A DNA stretch of 64,000 nucleotides, taken from assembly GCA_032209605.1 (NCBI GenBank), contig JASFXZ010000035.1, forward strand, positions 6,487,748 through 6,551,747, given 5' to 3'. Source of the DNA: Mactromeris polynyma (Eukaryota > Mollusca > Bivalvia > Venerida > Mactridae). This document shows positions 48,701 through 56,864 of this stretch, in pieces. Below the pieces are notes generated by a model. That model saw only the letters and a list, made by a program, of their open reading frames with translations. It searched no databases and was not told the origin of the DNA. The position numbers were made by a program, and so were the translations under genes. Numbering within the stretch: position 1 is the stretch's first letter; every line of letters begins with the position of its first letter.

Positions 48701-51636
48701 TTACGATCTGAAATGCATATTTCTTTTATATGACTGATTGTAGCAAGAGCTTTGTCAATCCTAGATTGGCTTATACTAACAGTAAATTCCAAACTATTCA
48801 ATATAGCACCTAACCACTGCAATATTTGCACTGGAACCCACAGCGATTTTTCCGCTTTGGGTATGAATCCCGATTTTAACAAATCGCCTTTTATTTCATT
48901 TGACATTTTTTGTGTACTTTGCAAAGTATGATTACAACCAAACCCATCATCTAAAAACATAATAATACGTTTACCTTCTCCTCGCCACTTTGCTACCAGG
49001 GGGCGTGTTACCTTAGTAAATATATAACAAGCTGAACTTAGCCCAAATGGTAATACCTGAAATTTGTAATACTGAATTGAATTACTATCATCTGTCCAAG
49101 AAAATCCTAAATATTCAGTATGAGGCAAATACATATTTATAAAATGATAAGCACTGTGTATATCAAATTTTATCATCCAATAATTTTTCTGTAAATACAT
49201 CAAAGCTAACCTAAGATCTTCAAATTTCACGGACTGTTTCCAAATATGTTTATTAACCACTCTGAGGTCAAGAATTAATCTCTTTTTGCCGTTACTTTGC
49301 ACGGACACTGTCAGCGGATTTACTACTAAAGGTATATACTCGCATTTTAAAATTAATCCTCTCTCTAACAAATTAGATATTGCTTGTGTAACAAAATTCG
49401 CCTCTTTTACAGCAGATTTGTTGTTCTTTAATATACACCCAGGTGGTTCTGAATAAAATGGAATTTTGTATCCATTTAATATTGTATCTAATATGAATTC
49501 ACTAGCACCTATACAACGCCAAAATTCTATATGATCTTTAAGTCTATCTCTAACAATAATGTCTTTTTCTCCAGACTCATATTCGTAATAGTCATTAGTA
49601 AACTTATCGTCTTGATACAAATACTTTGAATAAGAATACTCATCTTTAATAGTCGTGTTCTGTCTCTCATCGTTTGGTTTGTCTTTATTTCCTCGTGTCT
49701 GTTTCTGTTCTGGTAGCCATTGTTGTGTATGGGCACGACCTCCTGTAGTGATCGAATTCTCCACATGCGTAACAAGATCCTCTGCTCTGTTGTCTGAAGT
49801 TGTTGTTTGTTGAGCCACGAAAAGAACTCTGTCTGGGCCCATACTGTGTCGTAAACTGTGGTTGTGATGAACTCCCATATCCTGAACTTCCCCATGGTCT
49901 ATTATTCGACTCCATATCCCTGGGACCCGCAGTATTTCTGTGGTAAGGTTTTGCTTTCCCTCTTTTGCTGCTTTTCTTCTTTCGAATGGCTCGAGCTTCC
50001 GCTCGGTTTATTCTTGATTCATCGTCTGAGTCGCTAGCAACAGGGTTTACTTCATATTGTCTTACTGTCTCCCATCCTGCCTCGGATGTGTCGGCAATGC
50101 GTACATGTTTATTCCTAGTTTTCAATTTTTCTCGTGACTCTTGCAAATTCTCAATTGCATGCTCTATTTTTCCATTATTTATTGCCCACATGGCCTGCTT
50201 CAAATGTTCATCCATTTCAGAATTAAATTTATATTGTACCTTATTTCCTTCGTATCTCCATTTTAAGTCTTTCTCAGTTTTCAACTTTTTTACTTCAGAC
50301 GAAAGAGCCTGCGACTTTCCTCTCACTTCGTCCTTCAGCGAATTTATTTCTTCTTTTTGTCCTTTTATTTCTACCAACAGCTCTTTTAAACTTCTGTTAA
50401 TATCATCTCGTGGTATCTCTGCCGCGTGAAATGACTCGCCCTCCATTGACATAACTAATCTAACCGGTTTATAACGTGTCCTATCGGTCGACTGTCTATA
50501 CGCTGAATGACTGAATCCACGTATTCACTCAAAAATCTCGTGCTAACCTACCGCGACACCTATTGGAGCAATCAGGCCAAGGGAAATTATTTTTCGTCTA
50601 ATTCTCTCTCGATCAATCAACGAAAATTATATTTATCTACACTGGTCTTACTCATTTTGAAGCTATGTACACAATCAGTAAGGGTATTCTACTGTATTTC
50701 AAGTCAATTATCCAATTTGTGTATACTTTAAATAGTTAACTGTGGTCCACTGAACACACACTCTAATTCAAACACAGGGGTTTTCTCAACAGTCAGCAAA
50801 TCCCTCAAAATAAGAATTTTACACTGTATTTTATGTTTTTATGATATAAAACATCCTTTTAAAGTTATCATACGTAGTGTTGGTTTTCATTCATTTTTTA
50901 ACATAATATTCACTAATGGTTTAAGTTTATGATAGTCCAAAAATAATCACTTTTTCATTCTCCAAAACTTGCATTAGTGAGAAATTTTGAGGAGCACTGA
51001 TTAACACGTCATCACAGTCCAAATCCTATAGTTATCCTCCCAAATCCTATATACTGGTATCGATATATTGCATTATGTAAACTGTATGGTACCATGTTAT
51101 GAAAGTACAGTTTTGTTTATGATACATTTTTTCTGCTGTCTGCTAGAAAGTTGGTGACTACAAACTCAGGAAATATGAAATTATCTAATCATGGAAGCCT
51201 AAAAAACTGAACTGGGAATGACAACTGTTTAGTTTTAGCTTATAAATTACTTGAAAACATCAAATTGATTACTAATCAAAAACTAAAATGAGATTGATAA
51301 TTGTTTAGTGTTAGTGGTCAAGTTTAATAATGAAGCAATATATCGTGGTACACCTCAGACATGACACCCCTACACAAAATTAACGTTTTTGTTACTTTTT
51401 AAATTCTTATGTGTTGAATTAAATCTTTTTTATTACTTCTTACAGGTTTATTTCTCACTCCACTCTTGGAAAAATTACCAGAAAAAGTAAAAACAACATT
51501 AGCCTCCCTCACGCCGTTTCCTAAGAGACTTGGGGATCCTGACGAGTTTGGACATTTATGTCAAGCTATCATAGAAAACCCGATGATGAACGGAGAGGTT
51601 ATCAGACTTGATGGCGCCATCAGAATGATGCCTTGA
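35438..51636 (+). CDS. HSD17B10: 3-hydroxyacyl-CoA dehydrogenase type 2 (17-beta-HSD10), five exons seen, exon 1 missing
   Basis: Exons 35,438-35,602, 36,785-36,949, 37,853-37,985, 38,586-38,690 and 51,446-51,636 join with matching phases into 252 codons plus stop. The human protein has 261 residues, so about the first ten are missing. Visible features: the NAD-binding TGGASGLG, the DLP that selects NAD, NCAGI, the catalytic Ser in [10 protein letters not shown], the Tyr/Lys pair in YAASK, and a C-terminus with [15 protein letters not shown]. In the family this short-chain dehydrogenase acts in mitochondria in isoleucine and fatty-acid breakdown and, as MRPP2, in mitochondrial RNase P. The last intron is 12.75 kb because of nested retroelements; the others are about 0.6-1.2 kb. 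No break is seen. An AATAAA at 51,903 follows. Confidence 0.95.
35844..35856 (+). repeat. Poly(C) tract, 13 nt
   Basis: Thirteen C in a row within the HSD17B10 intron after exon 35,438-35,602. Length may be unreliable in raw reads. Confidence 0.9.
36041..36500. mobile_element. 460-bp MITE-like element in an HSD17B10 intron
   Basis: GGACATATAAACCATGGATT at the left end is matched by its inverted partner at the right end (36,481-36,500), and similarity continues for about 15 more bases with a few mismatches (GAAACGGGCTGATAT versus GAAACAGGCTGGTAT). The interior is AT-rich and non-coding. A short direct repeat (AATTTACCCACAATCCTTAGCGC) occurs twice near 36,100. No target duplication was recognised. 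Confidence 0.75.
39675..39719 (-). other. Poly(A) tail of the LINE (poly-T on the plus strand)
   Basis: Forty-five T in a row on the plus strand, about 350 bp past the ORF2 stop in the minus direction. A long pure tail suggests recent retrotransposition. Confidence 0.8.
40072..43833 (-). CDS. LINE ORF2: APE endonuclease and reverse transcriptase
   Basis: This intact 1,253-residue protein nicks target DNA and copies the element RNA at the nick. Residues 1-235 form an AP-type endonuclease: ISYNCRGL at 7-14, LQDTHF at 37-42 (Asp where most family members have Glu), GDFN at 140-143, RLDFFL near 203 and SDHS at 228-231. Residues about 460-760 form the reverse transcriptase: NWRPLTLLN near 541, QTGFIKGR near 576, IDFQKAFD near 611, [13 protein letters not shown] near 666-678 and the catalytic FADD at 712-715. 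A C-terminal zinc-knuckle-like [18 protein letters not shown] follows near 1,150. The [10 protein letters not shown] form and overall layout point to the Tx1/L1 group. The start Met directly precedes the endonuclease core, so it is well supported. It is codon-biased toward A/T like its surroundings. Confidence 0.95.
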   Translation of the reverse strand: MAEVKIISYNCRGLNNPIKRADMFQFLKNRQADIYCLQDTHFTSNLKKQIYSQWNADCYFSYGKSNARGVAILFKRNIDVKLHDTYVDDDGNYILLDMTLNSKRFTLINIYGPNKDCPNFYSKIFQLIDEIDNESYIWCGDFNFVLNTDLDYCNYKCLNNNIKARSFLQEIIQSRQLCDAFRELNGEVKKYTWRRTNPLQQARLDFFLITRDLLPQIKGCDISLSYKSDHSIIELKLDFYSIPHGKGLWKFNNSLLQDIEYLNCINEKIEEIKKQYCLPVYNLENITDIKNEDLQCTIDDQLFLETLLMEIRGKTISYSSYKIKCKNDREKQLIIEIEDLENNLTENNKEQLINLKTELEQIRQEKMRGFMIRSRAEWIDKGEKPTNYFCNLEKYNYSSKIIPFLEINNGQRIYDQSDILKEGKIFYSNLYSKDEQSIDIDLNQYLSGSVFPSLNNRQSDSLEGILSHSEISLTLKNMKNDKSPGSDGFSANFFKTFWKQLGHFVVRSINSAFYKGEFSVTQKQGIITCIPKENKPKQFLNNWRPLTLLNTVFKLASGSIANRMKSVLDTLISKDQTGFIKGRFMGENTRLLYDVMNYTEKHKIPGLLMMIDFQKAFDTLSFEFINKTLDLFKFGPMFKQWISLFLNKIQTALQINGYLSEFFNIGRGCRQGDPLSPYIFILCAEILAIKIRNEKNIKGIKIKGMEFKISQFADDTSLLLDGSEQSLHSTLKVLHNYSLFSGLKVNFDKTHVIWIGSKKYSTMSIKTRWKLEWNCTSFKLLGLKFHVDLEKMIPLNFNEKIETIKQCLKHWNKRELTPIGRITVVKSLLLPLLTHLFTSLPNPPTDIIQSINILFYAFIWQGTPKIKKEILIKKYTDGGLKMIDIYAYMKSLKLSWLKRLISENNSNIYHFVRHIFNLEMIINCGKMYIFKIHGTIKNSFWNDVLYAYTNVIDASTVESVDDFLNLPLFYNHKFLIDKNPVFYKSWYNRGIRYIKDLLMKNGNFVKRTELEKMTGTNINFLHYEGMVKSIKLTIKSMAITFNKNDKENQLYPIVPKYFEPVLFSKKGVVSPYSLLIKSNVLPTSQNKWENVYHFQQNEWKNIYSWVFNTTNDTYLQWLQTRINHRILATNILLYKMGISSSENCTFCNKEKETLIHLFWECPMIQNIISDIIKYVNKFDIDIDSKFFILGSQKRCNMFYLQSKKYIYLCKRKNTMPTLTGLKKSLSLALTIENKTNTKDDKTNNWTFVADFIN
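43834..45268 (-). repeat. LINE inter-ORF spacer with tandem repeats and microsatellite
   Basis: Between ORF1 and ORF2 lie three degenerate units of about 105 bp (about 44,350-44,665), each with ATACCTATTG or ATACCTGTTG and CATGTTTTGAAA or its variants, possibly preceded by older units from 44,100. Then comes an about 250-bp CATA/ACAT microsatellite. Plus-strand frames rich in Thr-Tyr-Ile-His are microsatellite translation. Most L1/Tx1 elements have a far shorter spacer. Confidence 0.75.
44912..45165 (+). repeat. CATA/ACAT microsatellite
   Basis: Imperfect tetranucleotide repeats, purest at about 44,998-45,085 (CATACATACATA), with CACA-rich interruptions at both ends. Confidence 0.9.
45269..46270 (-). 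CDS. LINE ORF1 protein (coiled coil plus RRM-like RNA-binding domain)
   Basis: This 333-residue frame has a basic, polar region (about 45-70: [21 protein letters not shown]), a long heptad-rich coiled coil (about 85-200), and a domain that begins [19 protein letters not shown] and contains [19 protein letters not shown]. That is the RRM/C-terminal domain layout of L1-type ORF1 nucleic-acid chaperones, which trimerise and coat the element RNA. The first 45 residues are hydrophobic ([15 protein letters not shown]) and unlike the family, so translation of the frame may overrun into upstream DNA and the true start could be later. It lies 95 bp downstream of the DIRS recombinase stop and on the same strand as ORF2. 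Confidence 0.85.
   Translation of the reverse strand: MINYSRIPVLLSSVGRCVQGAITKLQLCCLLYLLLSLLEVLCQGKNTKSGQKKNGQPPAKRTHSEISNNSTEELGFIHQQLDAMSENLSQVRGDLKTLLKKDDIEKLITTTVTNIMDKMEKKMTSILNTKVKENTQILEDKLHSLEHEKECLKSTLEEMNMKMKQHIENTQEELHYNKMMTKEASRMANYNEQYSRKNNVKILNVPIKENETEDVLTTSVQEILKKHDVTLEKQEIMAIHRIPGKPGNIKPVLMKLKNNNSKITIMQKRKVMKSDGHRLIDDVTKLNHGLINRLTLHPEISSAWFFNGSVYGKTEAGQRYKFDIYDSIDSVIY
46366..47373 (-). CDS. DIRS-type tyrosine recombinase
   Basis: The 335-residue frame shows the catalytic set of tyrosine recombinases: Arg at about 168 in [10 protein letters not shown], a Lys in SSKTDKYR (about 195-198), HSLR at 283-286, HGRW at 306-309 and the nucleophile Tyr at about 318 in DGYVKD. It would join the circular DNA copy of the element to the chromosome. 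The frame opens MFFQVYAND, but MFFQ is encoded by ATGTTTTTTCAG, a strong splice acceptor. The coding part may therefore start at 47,361 as a downstream exon, with the Met being intron sequence. It is separated from the RT stop by 261 bp. Confidence 0.9.
   Translation of the reverse strand: MFFQVYANDIEELPDVLVDKIPLLPEILKGSRAETTCSSYNSAFLRWKRWALSNNIKSKDILPAKALYVALYLVSIIQTANTPGPVIQAFYSIKWMHDILDLNSPTNSKLVSNIVEAAKRKLSKPIRKKEPVTIELLTLVYKSLYVEGNVKNQRTIAACLLAYGGFLRSNELLKLRSSDVIINSVYMSVFIESSKTDKYRDGAWIIIARTGTLICPVFNLERFFNWADIKSDSNCYIFRRISAIKNGFKLRQEDKHISYSMLRSIFIEAFKPHVSDISQYCLHSLRSGGATAAANNGITDRLFKRHGRWLSDSAKDGYVKDSLEERLKVSQSLGL
47635..49878 (-). CDS. DIRS-type reverse transcriptase/RNase H protein
   Basis: The 747-residue frame has an RT domain (about 150-380) with KFDIHSAYH near 237, [12 protein letters not shown] near 286 and the palm motif FLDDG at 308-312, in place of the usual YxDD, as in DIRS elements. 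An RNase H follows (about 472-590; [26 protein letters not shown]). Next comes the C-terminal region typical of DIRS proteins (about 605-740; [23 protein letters not shown]), related to DNA N6-adenine methyltransferases in the family. The first about 65 residues overlap gag in another frame (+1 relative to gag) and are probably not a real N-terminus; expression by frameshift or internal start is likely. No stop or frameshift lies inside the domains. Confidence 0.9.
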   Translation of the reverse strand: MGVHHNHSLRHSMGPDRVLFVAQQTTTSDNRAEDLVTHVENSITTGGRAHTQQWLPEQKQTRGNKDKPNDERQNTTIKDEYSYSKYLYQDDKFTNDYYEYESGEKDIIVRDRLKDHIEFWRCIGASEFILDTILNGYKIPFYSEPPGCILKNNKSAVKEANFVTQAISNLLERGLILKCEYIPLVVNPLTVSVQSNGKKRLILDLRVVNKHIWKQSVKFEDLRLALMYLQKNYWMIKFDIHSAYHFINMYLPHTEYLGFSWTDDSNSIQYYKFQVLPFGLSSACYIFTKVTRPLVAKWRGEGKRIIMFLDDGFGCNHTLQSTQKMSNEIKGDLLKSGFIPKAEKSLWVPVQILQWLGAILNSLEFTVSISQSRIDKALATISHIKEICISDRKVHVRKVASLVGQIISMSTVIGGVSQIMTRSLSIDISKAPSWNSYISIENESLQQLLFWQRNLSYINLKHIKGVNKISKIMYSDASSIGYAGFEVNTINGISHGVWSPIEQMRSSTWRELCAVHRVLISLRHILDNQQVKWFTDNMGVSSIVKKGSMKTDLQELAMSIFSFCCIHSINLEVEWIPRELNDRADYLSNIVETDDWGISTEILNIIQEKWGYLEVDYFASEHNAKLPMFYSRFWNIGSRGVDAFTYDWSKQLGLFVPPVILVSRVLRQLESCEAKGILIVPLWKSANFWPLLCTSNEDDNFIHNVKGVIDLPTRKEFYVPCKNGKGIFGNEDLRFRMLALYIDYSKL
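49685..50452 (-). CDS. DIRS-element gag-like protein with CCHC zinc knuckle
   Basis: The 255-residue frame starts [20 protein letters not shown]. It has a heptad-rich coiled coil (about 17-62), a conserved-looking helical region ([13 protein letters not shown] through [18 protein letters not shown], about 65-128), an acidic stretch (SDSDDE), a basic stretch ([10 protein letters not shown]), a Gly/Ser/Gln-rich segment and a C-terminal zinc knuckle [14 protein letters not shown] (C-x2-C-x4-H-x4-C). Such proteins package the element RNA. It overlaps the RT frame by 194 nt. The ATG is followed by an in-frame protein-like composition at once, which supports this start. Confidence 0.85.
   Translation of the reverse strand: MSMEGESFHAAEIPRDDINRSLKELLVEIKGQKEEINSLKDEVRGKSQALSSEVKKLKTEKDLKWRYEGNKVQYKFNSEMDEHLKQAMWAINNGKIEHAIENLQESREKLKTRNKHVRIADTSEAGWETVRQYEVNPVASDSDDESRINRAEARAIRKKKSSKRGKAKPYHRNTAGPRDMESNNRPWGSSGYGSSSQPQFTTQYGPRQSSFRGSTNNNFRQQSRGSCYACGEFDHYRRSCPYTTMATRTETDTRK
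50503..50622 (+). repeat. Leader-like block upstream of DIRS gag
   Basis: This is partner of 29,729-29,850, sharing five blocks including GCGACACCTATTGGAG. It lies 51 bp outside the gag start codon, so in element orientation it belongs to the 5' leader or terminal repeat. Confidence 0.65.
50623..51445. other. Right end of the HSD17B10 last intron, nothing recognised
   Basis: AT-rich, no domain-bearing frame. The outer terminus of the DIRS element must lie in or near this stretch but could not be placed. Confidence 0.5.
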
Positions 51637-51920
51637 AAAAGGCGAAAATTTTAAATGAACACTGTTGTGGGTCATATTATGTTACGAACTGATTCTCAGA
51701 ATAGTTCTGACTGACAATCAATGCACTTATACCACATCTGTAACAAATGTTCAATTTAATTGTTGTGATTTATTTCCTACTATATTTTTTTTCAAATTTG
51801 ATTTTTTAATGTAATTTTTGATACTCAATTTTGACATTGCCCGAGAGTATCGGCTTTTTTATACGTTGTAGGTGTTGTATTTGATAATATGCAACCATTT
51901 GAAATAAACTCTAGTTTTTT
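51637..51920 (+). other. Likely HSD17B10 3' UTR
   Basis: The stretch from the TGA to just past the AATAAA signal at 51,903-51,908. A later extension cannot be excluded. Confidence 0.6.
51903..51908 (+). terminator. Polyadenylation signal of HSD17B10
   Basis: AATAAA, 267 bp after the stop codon, followed by a T-rich stretch. Confidence 0.65.
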
Positions 51921-52489
51921 ACTATTTAATTAGCGATAATTTTCATAAACGCACAAAAGCGACTGCTTCATCATGACATATCTTTCATATATTTTATGCA
52001 AGGGGCCATCTCATTGGGCTCATCAAGCGTGTTAAAGCTGTCGGATGTTATATAATATGTAAGTCTTGCATGTAGATGACTCAATATTTGAAGATGTCGC
52101 ATAGGTATCCTGTCACTGTGTCAGGTTATAGTGTCTTGCCGCGTTATTCTGTGCTGAATGTCTGGGAAATGTCATCTTTCACACTTTTTATGCATAGGTT
52201 TTTTTAAGGGTTTTTTCCGCATCTAGTTGGGAGTAAGTGTGTAAACGTGAGAAAAACAAGCAGTTTTTCATAAACTCATATATATATATAGTCATAAAAT
52301 TATGTTTGTATGATTATTGTAAGAATGATCTAATGCATCTATTAATATTTGCCCCAAAACACTGGTACATGCGTAATTCCCAGAAACCATTTAATGTATG
52401 TGATAAGGATTATTTATGTCCACAAATATTCAGCATAATGTGACCATATGATTTTATTGAGATAAATGATACAGATGATACCTTTTGTT

Positions 52490-52850
52490 GTTGTTTTTCA
52501 TGACCCTCTACCAAGATTGTTCTAATTATTTGGATTCGTAAAAAAAATATGGCTGCCATGGGGACGGAGCCACATTTCCTATTTTCCTACATGTACATAG
52601 AGGAAACTTAAAATCGTCCTGTCAAAGACTACTGACCCAATTTTGAAATGATTTCACTCAAATGTTCCTATGTTGACCCTCAACCAAGATTGTTCAAATT
52701 GTGTGATTCATTAAAAACATTGCTGCCAGGGGGAAAGAAGTGCTGTACATAGTGAATAACTGTTTACTCCTTGATGTCATTCATTGCAAATGATATAATG
52801 AGTCTGATTTTTTATTCTCACAACACTTCCTGCTCAGGTGAGCTAAAAAC
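52490..52850 (+). repeat. Dispersed repeat, two tandem halves
   Basis: GACCCTCTACCAAGATTGTTC and GACCCTCAACCAAGATTGTTC head two similar units, each with a GCTGCCA-type motif; the block ends CTCAGGTGAGCTAAA. The arrangement resembles a dispersed element I recall from bivalve genomes. Confidence 0.65.
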
Positions 52851-55800
52851 CCGTGTATTTCTGAACAGAGAGCAAGAAGTCTTGGAAAATATGACAATTG
52901 GTAAACGTTACGGTTTACTAAACACTCGGGTATTTGCACCTGTCAAAAAGTAAATTTTGATTTCAGATGTTCTGTGGGCAGAAACGTTTGAAAATCACTG
53001 AAACAAGTGATGTTATTGTTAATGGTAAAGTACATAAAATGTACCAGTGCTTCTGTAAGTAAGGACATTATGAATTCCCGAAATTTGTAAACATTTCCAA
53101 ATTGCAAACTTAACCATGTATACATAATACGAGTAAAAGAAAACAAAAATATATTGACTGATTTTTTTGGGATTTATTTATCAACAAGTCATAAACTTGT
53201 GAATAAAATATACAAATATTGTGAAAATAGGCACTAAGGAAAGACAAATCACAGATAATGTTTGTATGATAAACAGATAAATGAACAATGGAATACATAA
53301 ACGATACAACGGGGGTGTAACAAATTCATAAAAAAAAACGTTTCTACTGTTTAAGTTTTCAATAATTATACACAGTATATCTTTATTGAAATTAATATTC
53401 TTGCTCAAAATGTTACCATGTCTCCAATTGGTCCAGAGACTCGACAAGACCTCTGATGGGACAGGAGATATTATAGATAATCCAAACACTGATCTATTCA
53501 TTTTAGTATAATTATCCTGTAATGAGCAAATTGCCGATAGGTTTTCTCAACAATATTTTAGAAATTTGAACCAGAGCCAGGGACCTATGATACGTGTATT
53601 TTACGATAGCATATTCATTAATACTATCATTGCAAAGCTTTGCCAATTTACAGAAATAACAAGAGAAAAGAAAACAATTGGTTGATATATTATTGAAAAC
53701 AATAGTGCAACTTTTATAACTATTTCATGTTAATATTAAAAATAAATATAAAACTGAAACAAATCAATACACCTGTTTACATATTTATCATGAACTTGTA
53801 TAAAGAAAATGATACTGAATTATAAAATGGCAGTATAACGGAACACCAATGAAAATGAAAGAATGTACAAAATCATACACTTTAAAAAAAAACAATTCCT
53901 GAATTGTATAGAACAAAAAATGAAATATCACAAAATCTGTGCTTGATAACTTACTGCTATAGTAATTTGTTTATTTCTGAACTAGATTTGTTATTAAATG
54001 TATAAATACTGAGAGTCTGAAGAAAACACTGAAGTGAAATAAAGTTATTATTTATTAATACAATTCTTTCAGAACATTACCAATAAAAGGCCTTTAAATA
54101 TTGATTGTTAATTTATTAAACATATTCTTAATTTGATAGAAGAATCATTTTTATTATGACCAATGTTTCACAAAAATACAATCAAATGGAACAGCACACA
54201 TTTACAATGCACAGAATTATACCAGGCAACTGTAAAGTGAAACTGTGCCACAAAGAGAGGTAACCACGACAGAGATTGATGTCACTTAACAACATAATGA
54301 ACTGTATGAACAATGATTAGCAACCATCACCATAAAACTTACATAATTTATCATCTGATAATACTACATGGTATCTTAAGATTTTTTTTTTAAATCACAT
54401 CAATGAAATTTAATGATATATTAATGTATAAAATAAAAATAAATACTTAAAGCATTTCATGTACAATGAAGAAAATCATGTAAACATATAAACTGTAAAG
54501 AATTAAACATAAAACATAGAACTAATAACAACAATAAGACTAATGTTTATCACAGACATTGGTAAAATGTATAAAACAGCAGTAAAACTACATCTCGGTA
54601 TCTCCACCAAGCTAACATGGTCGGCCTGTCTATATGCTTGAAGCCTATTGCTTTCAGTTGATTATGGTCTTTAGATACACATGAGATATTTTTTATAGTA
54701 ACATGTATAAAGGCACATTTTGACAATGAAGATTTTATCATTTTTCATGTGAAAATGTCAAGGCATACAACACAACTCGAATCACAATCATGCTTTTAAT
54801 GTGATTCATTCAAGGAAAATACGAATTCCAAAAATGATGCTCATACATTTACAATTATTATTAAGTAAAGGAAACGACAAACAAATGCTCAAACACATTT
54901 TACACAATTTAACTGTCGTACCAATTATTCGGAAGGAGATACATAAGAAACATCAAACTTCTGACTAGCTTTTCTTCATGAATACACGTAGTCAAGTTAG
55001 TAGAAGCAGTTATTTAATGATATACCAGGTACATAATTTTATGATTGTACATGAGTTTGATTTCAAACATTTACATCAAATTTTTGAAAATGAAAAACCG
55101 TTGACACTGACAAGATGGTTTATAGTTACATCATGGTATTGGTCAGAAGAGGGCAGTATCTTGCAGCAATCTTTGTTGGACACCTTAAACAGATCTCTGT
55201 TACAGTCAAACATTGGTATCAGACAATGACGGTGAGTGGCTCAACTTACATCAGCACACAATGGCAGACTACAACTATTCTTACAATTATTGAGTCATTT
55301 GTTTGATTCAATTTAAGCAACAGGTTTGATCCAACATAGGGAATCATTCCTTCATACCAAAGGCTAACCTAAGGCACAGGTTTAATGATACAAGTTATAC
55401 TTTGCAGAATGGGAATGCCTATAAGTCAAACCATTCAAACAACGAATTCACACTTTAAACATACATGTATTTGTAAAAGGTTCAACAGCAACCATGTTGT
55501 GATTTTAAAGGTATAGACTTTAGCCTGTAACAACTGACATTGATCTGATAGGGTAGATTTGAAAATAAAATGAGCTGAAGTACAAATATTATACAACTAG
55601 ATATGTATACATCAAGATATGTCATCATCATATATGTACACATTAATACAGTATCATTGAGAGTTTCAAGAAATGACAAAACAAATGTATGAGCTGATAA
55701 ATGACCAAAATAAATTATATCACTTGTACAATTAATACTGATTATATCAAGGATAATACATTTCACACTGTATATCTCTACTTGGAACAATACAAGAGTT

Positions 55801-56596
55801 TGGCGCAAGACTATCATAATTCAGTTGTTATAAAGAAGAAGGCACAATAGTGCATTCCCCATGTCTTTGAATATGCTTTAACATGTAGGAACATTTGTTG
55901 AATCTAAATAGGTTGCTATAAATGTTATTACACAAGTTTGACAAAAACGCCATTCCAACTGTAATATATTATTTTCTCAGAAAAAATTCACAGGCAGTTT
56001 GGATGACACAACTACTGGTATGTATATACCTAATGTTGACAATAGGATGCTAAACTGTACATTATTTATGTCTTACATATAATGTAAAATCCAAAAATCT
56101 GAGCTCCCTCATTTGAACAAATAAATCAATCCCCCTTAATATATTTTGTACACCAATGAAGTGGATATATTTCATGGAATAAGTAAATGAAAGCATATAA
56201 ATACTGCAAGTGAAAGAAATTCTTTATTTTGATTTGATTTGTAATTGAGGTCAGATATGGATGATTTACACCAAAATTAAGTTGTAGGCTATAAACATTT
56301 GTACCTATAGTTTTAATTACTTCTAAAAAATCTAACAGGATTCATAAAAAACAAAACTATCTCGGTCGTTAAGAAAATATTCTCACTGGTTGCTATGGTT
56401 ATGAAGCAATCCGGTAGCTAAAACACCTAAATACCGGTAAATTCTAGTTGCTTGGTGGGTAGATTCTAAGATTTTCAACACAGAATAATTCCATTGTAAT
56501 CTACCAAGTGACAAAAGATGTTTCAAAGCATTGTTCACATATCAGAACCCAAATCCATACTTGTGTTACGATAGAGATTAGTCCATCGAGAGGTTT
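52851..56596. other. No gene recognised (possible long 3' UTR side of the next gene)
   Basis: Very AT-rich. The short frames have no domain. If the exon at 56,597-56,728 ends a gene, part of this would be its 3' UTR. Confidence 0.45.
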
Positions 56597-56728
56597 CTAT
56601 GACGATTGTTCCAGACTCAGACCGGTTGTAAGTGAGGTTGCGGTGTTACTGTTTGACGAGCCGGTAGGGAAGCTGGCTGAAATCCAGTTGTGGACAGACT
56701 CATGCTGATGTAATGCACTGCTTGGATT
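56597..56728 (-). CDS. Probable terminal coding exon of an unrecognised gene
   Basis: On the minus strand TCCATTTTCTTTCAG is followed by 43 open codons and a TAG, entered in phase 0. The peptide begins NPSSALHQHESVHNW and ends TTGLSLEQSS, rich in Ser, Thr and Asn. The DNA is clearly more GC-rich than its surroundings. This composition fits the C-terminal tail of a regulatory protein, but I do not recognise the family. The open frame continues into the intron to 56,803, where it loses protein-like composition, which supports the acceptor. It may belong with the exon at 63,655-63,744, but the phases (2 versus 0) require at least one further exon in between. Confidence 0.6.
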   Translation of the reverse strand, partial: NPSSALHQHESVHNWISASFPTGSSNSNTATSLTTGLSLEQSS

Positions 56729-56864
56729 CTGAAAGAAAATGGATGAAAAATATATATTTTTGAAGTTATGAATGGAATGTCCTGTCTCCATTACAGATCT
56801 CAAAGAGTATGTATACCTCTAGTGACCTAGAGTGTGACACTGTTTATCAACACAGCTGGTACAC

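Larger units (their letters stand above)
46300..50620 (-). mobile_element. DIRS-like tyrosine-recombinase retrotransposon
   Basis: On the minus strand three genes follow in order: gag-like (50,452 to 49,685), RT/RNase H with a methyltransferase-like tail (49,878 to 47,635) and tyrosine recombinase (47,373 to 46,366). This is the set that defines DIRS-type elements, which integrate with a recombinase rather than an integrase. All three frames are intact. I could not find the split or inverted terminal repeats that such elements should have. The 3' side runs into the LINE within 95 bp and may be truncated; the 5' side carries the leader-like block shared with 29,729-29,850. Confidence 0.85.
38691..51445 (+). 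other. Giant last intron of HSD17B10 (12,755 bp)
   Basis: The donor GTAAGA follows exon end 38,690. The acceptor TTACTTCTTACAG precedes 51,446, and the phases (1/1) agree, so the intron must be spliced for a complete enzyme. It holds, all in antisense, a LINE (39,675 to about 46,300) and a DIRS-like element (about 46,300-50,620). About 1 kb on the left and 0.8 kb on the right are ordinary intron. The left part (about 38,940-39,210) resembles a mollusc dispersed repeat (CAGGTCAAATTTGATTTTGGT). Confidence 0.85.
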
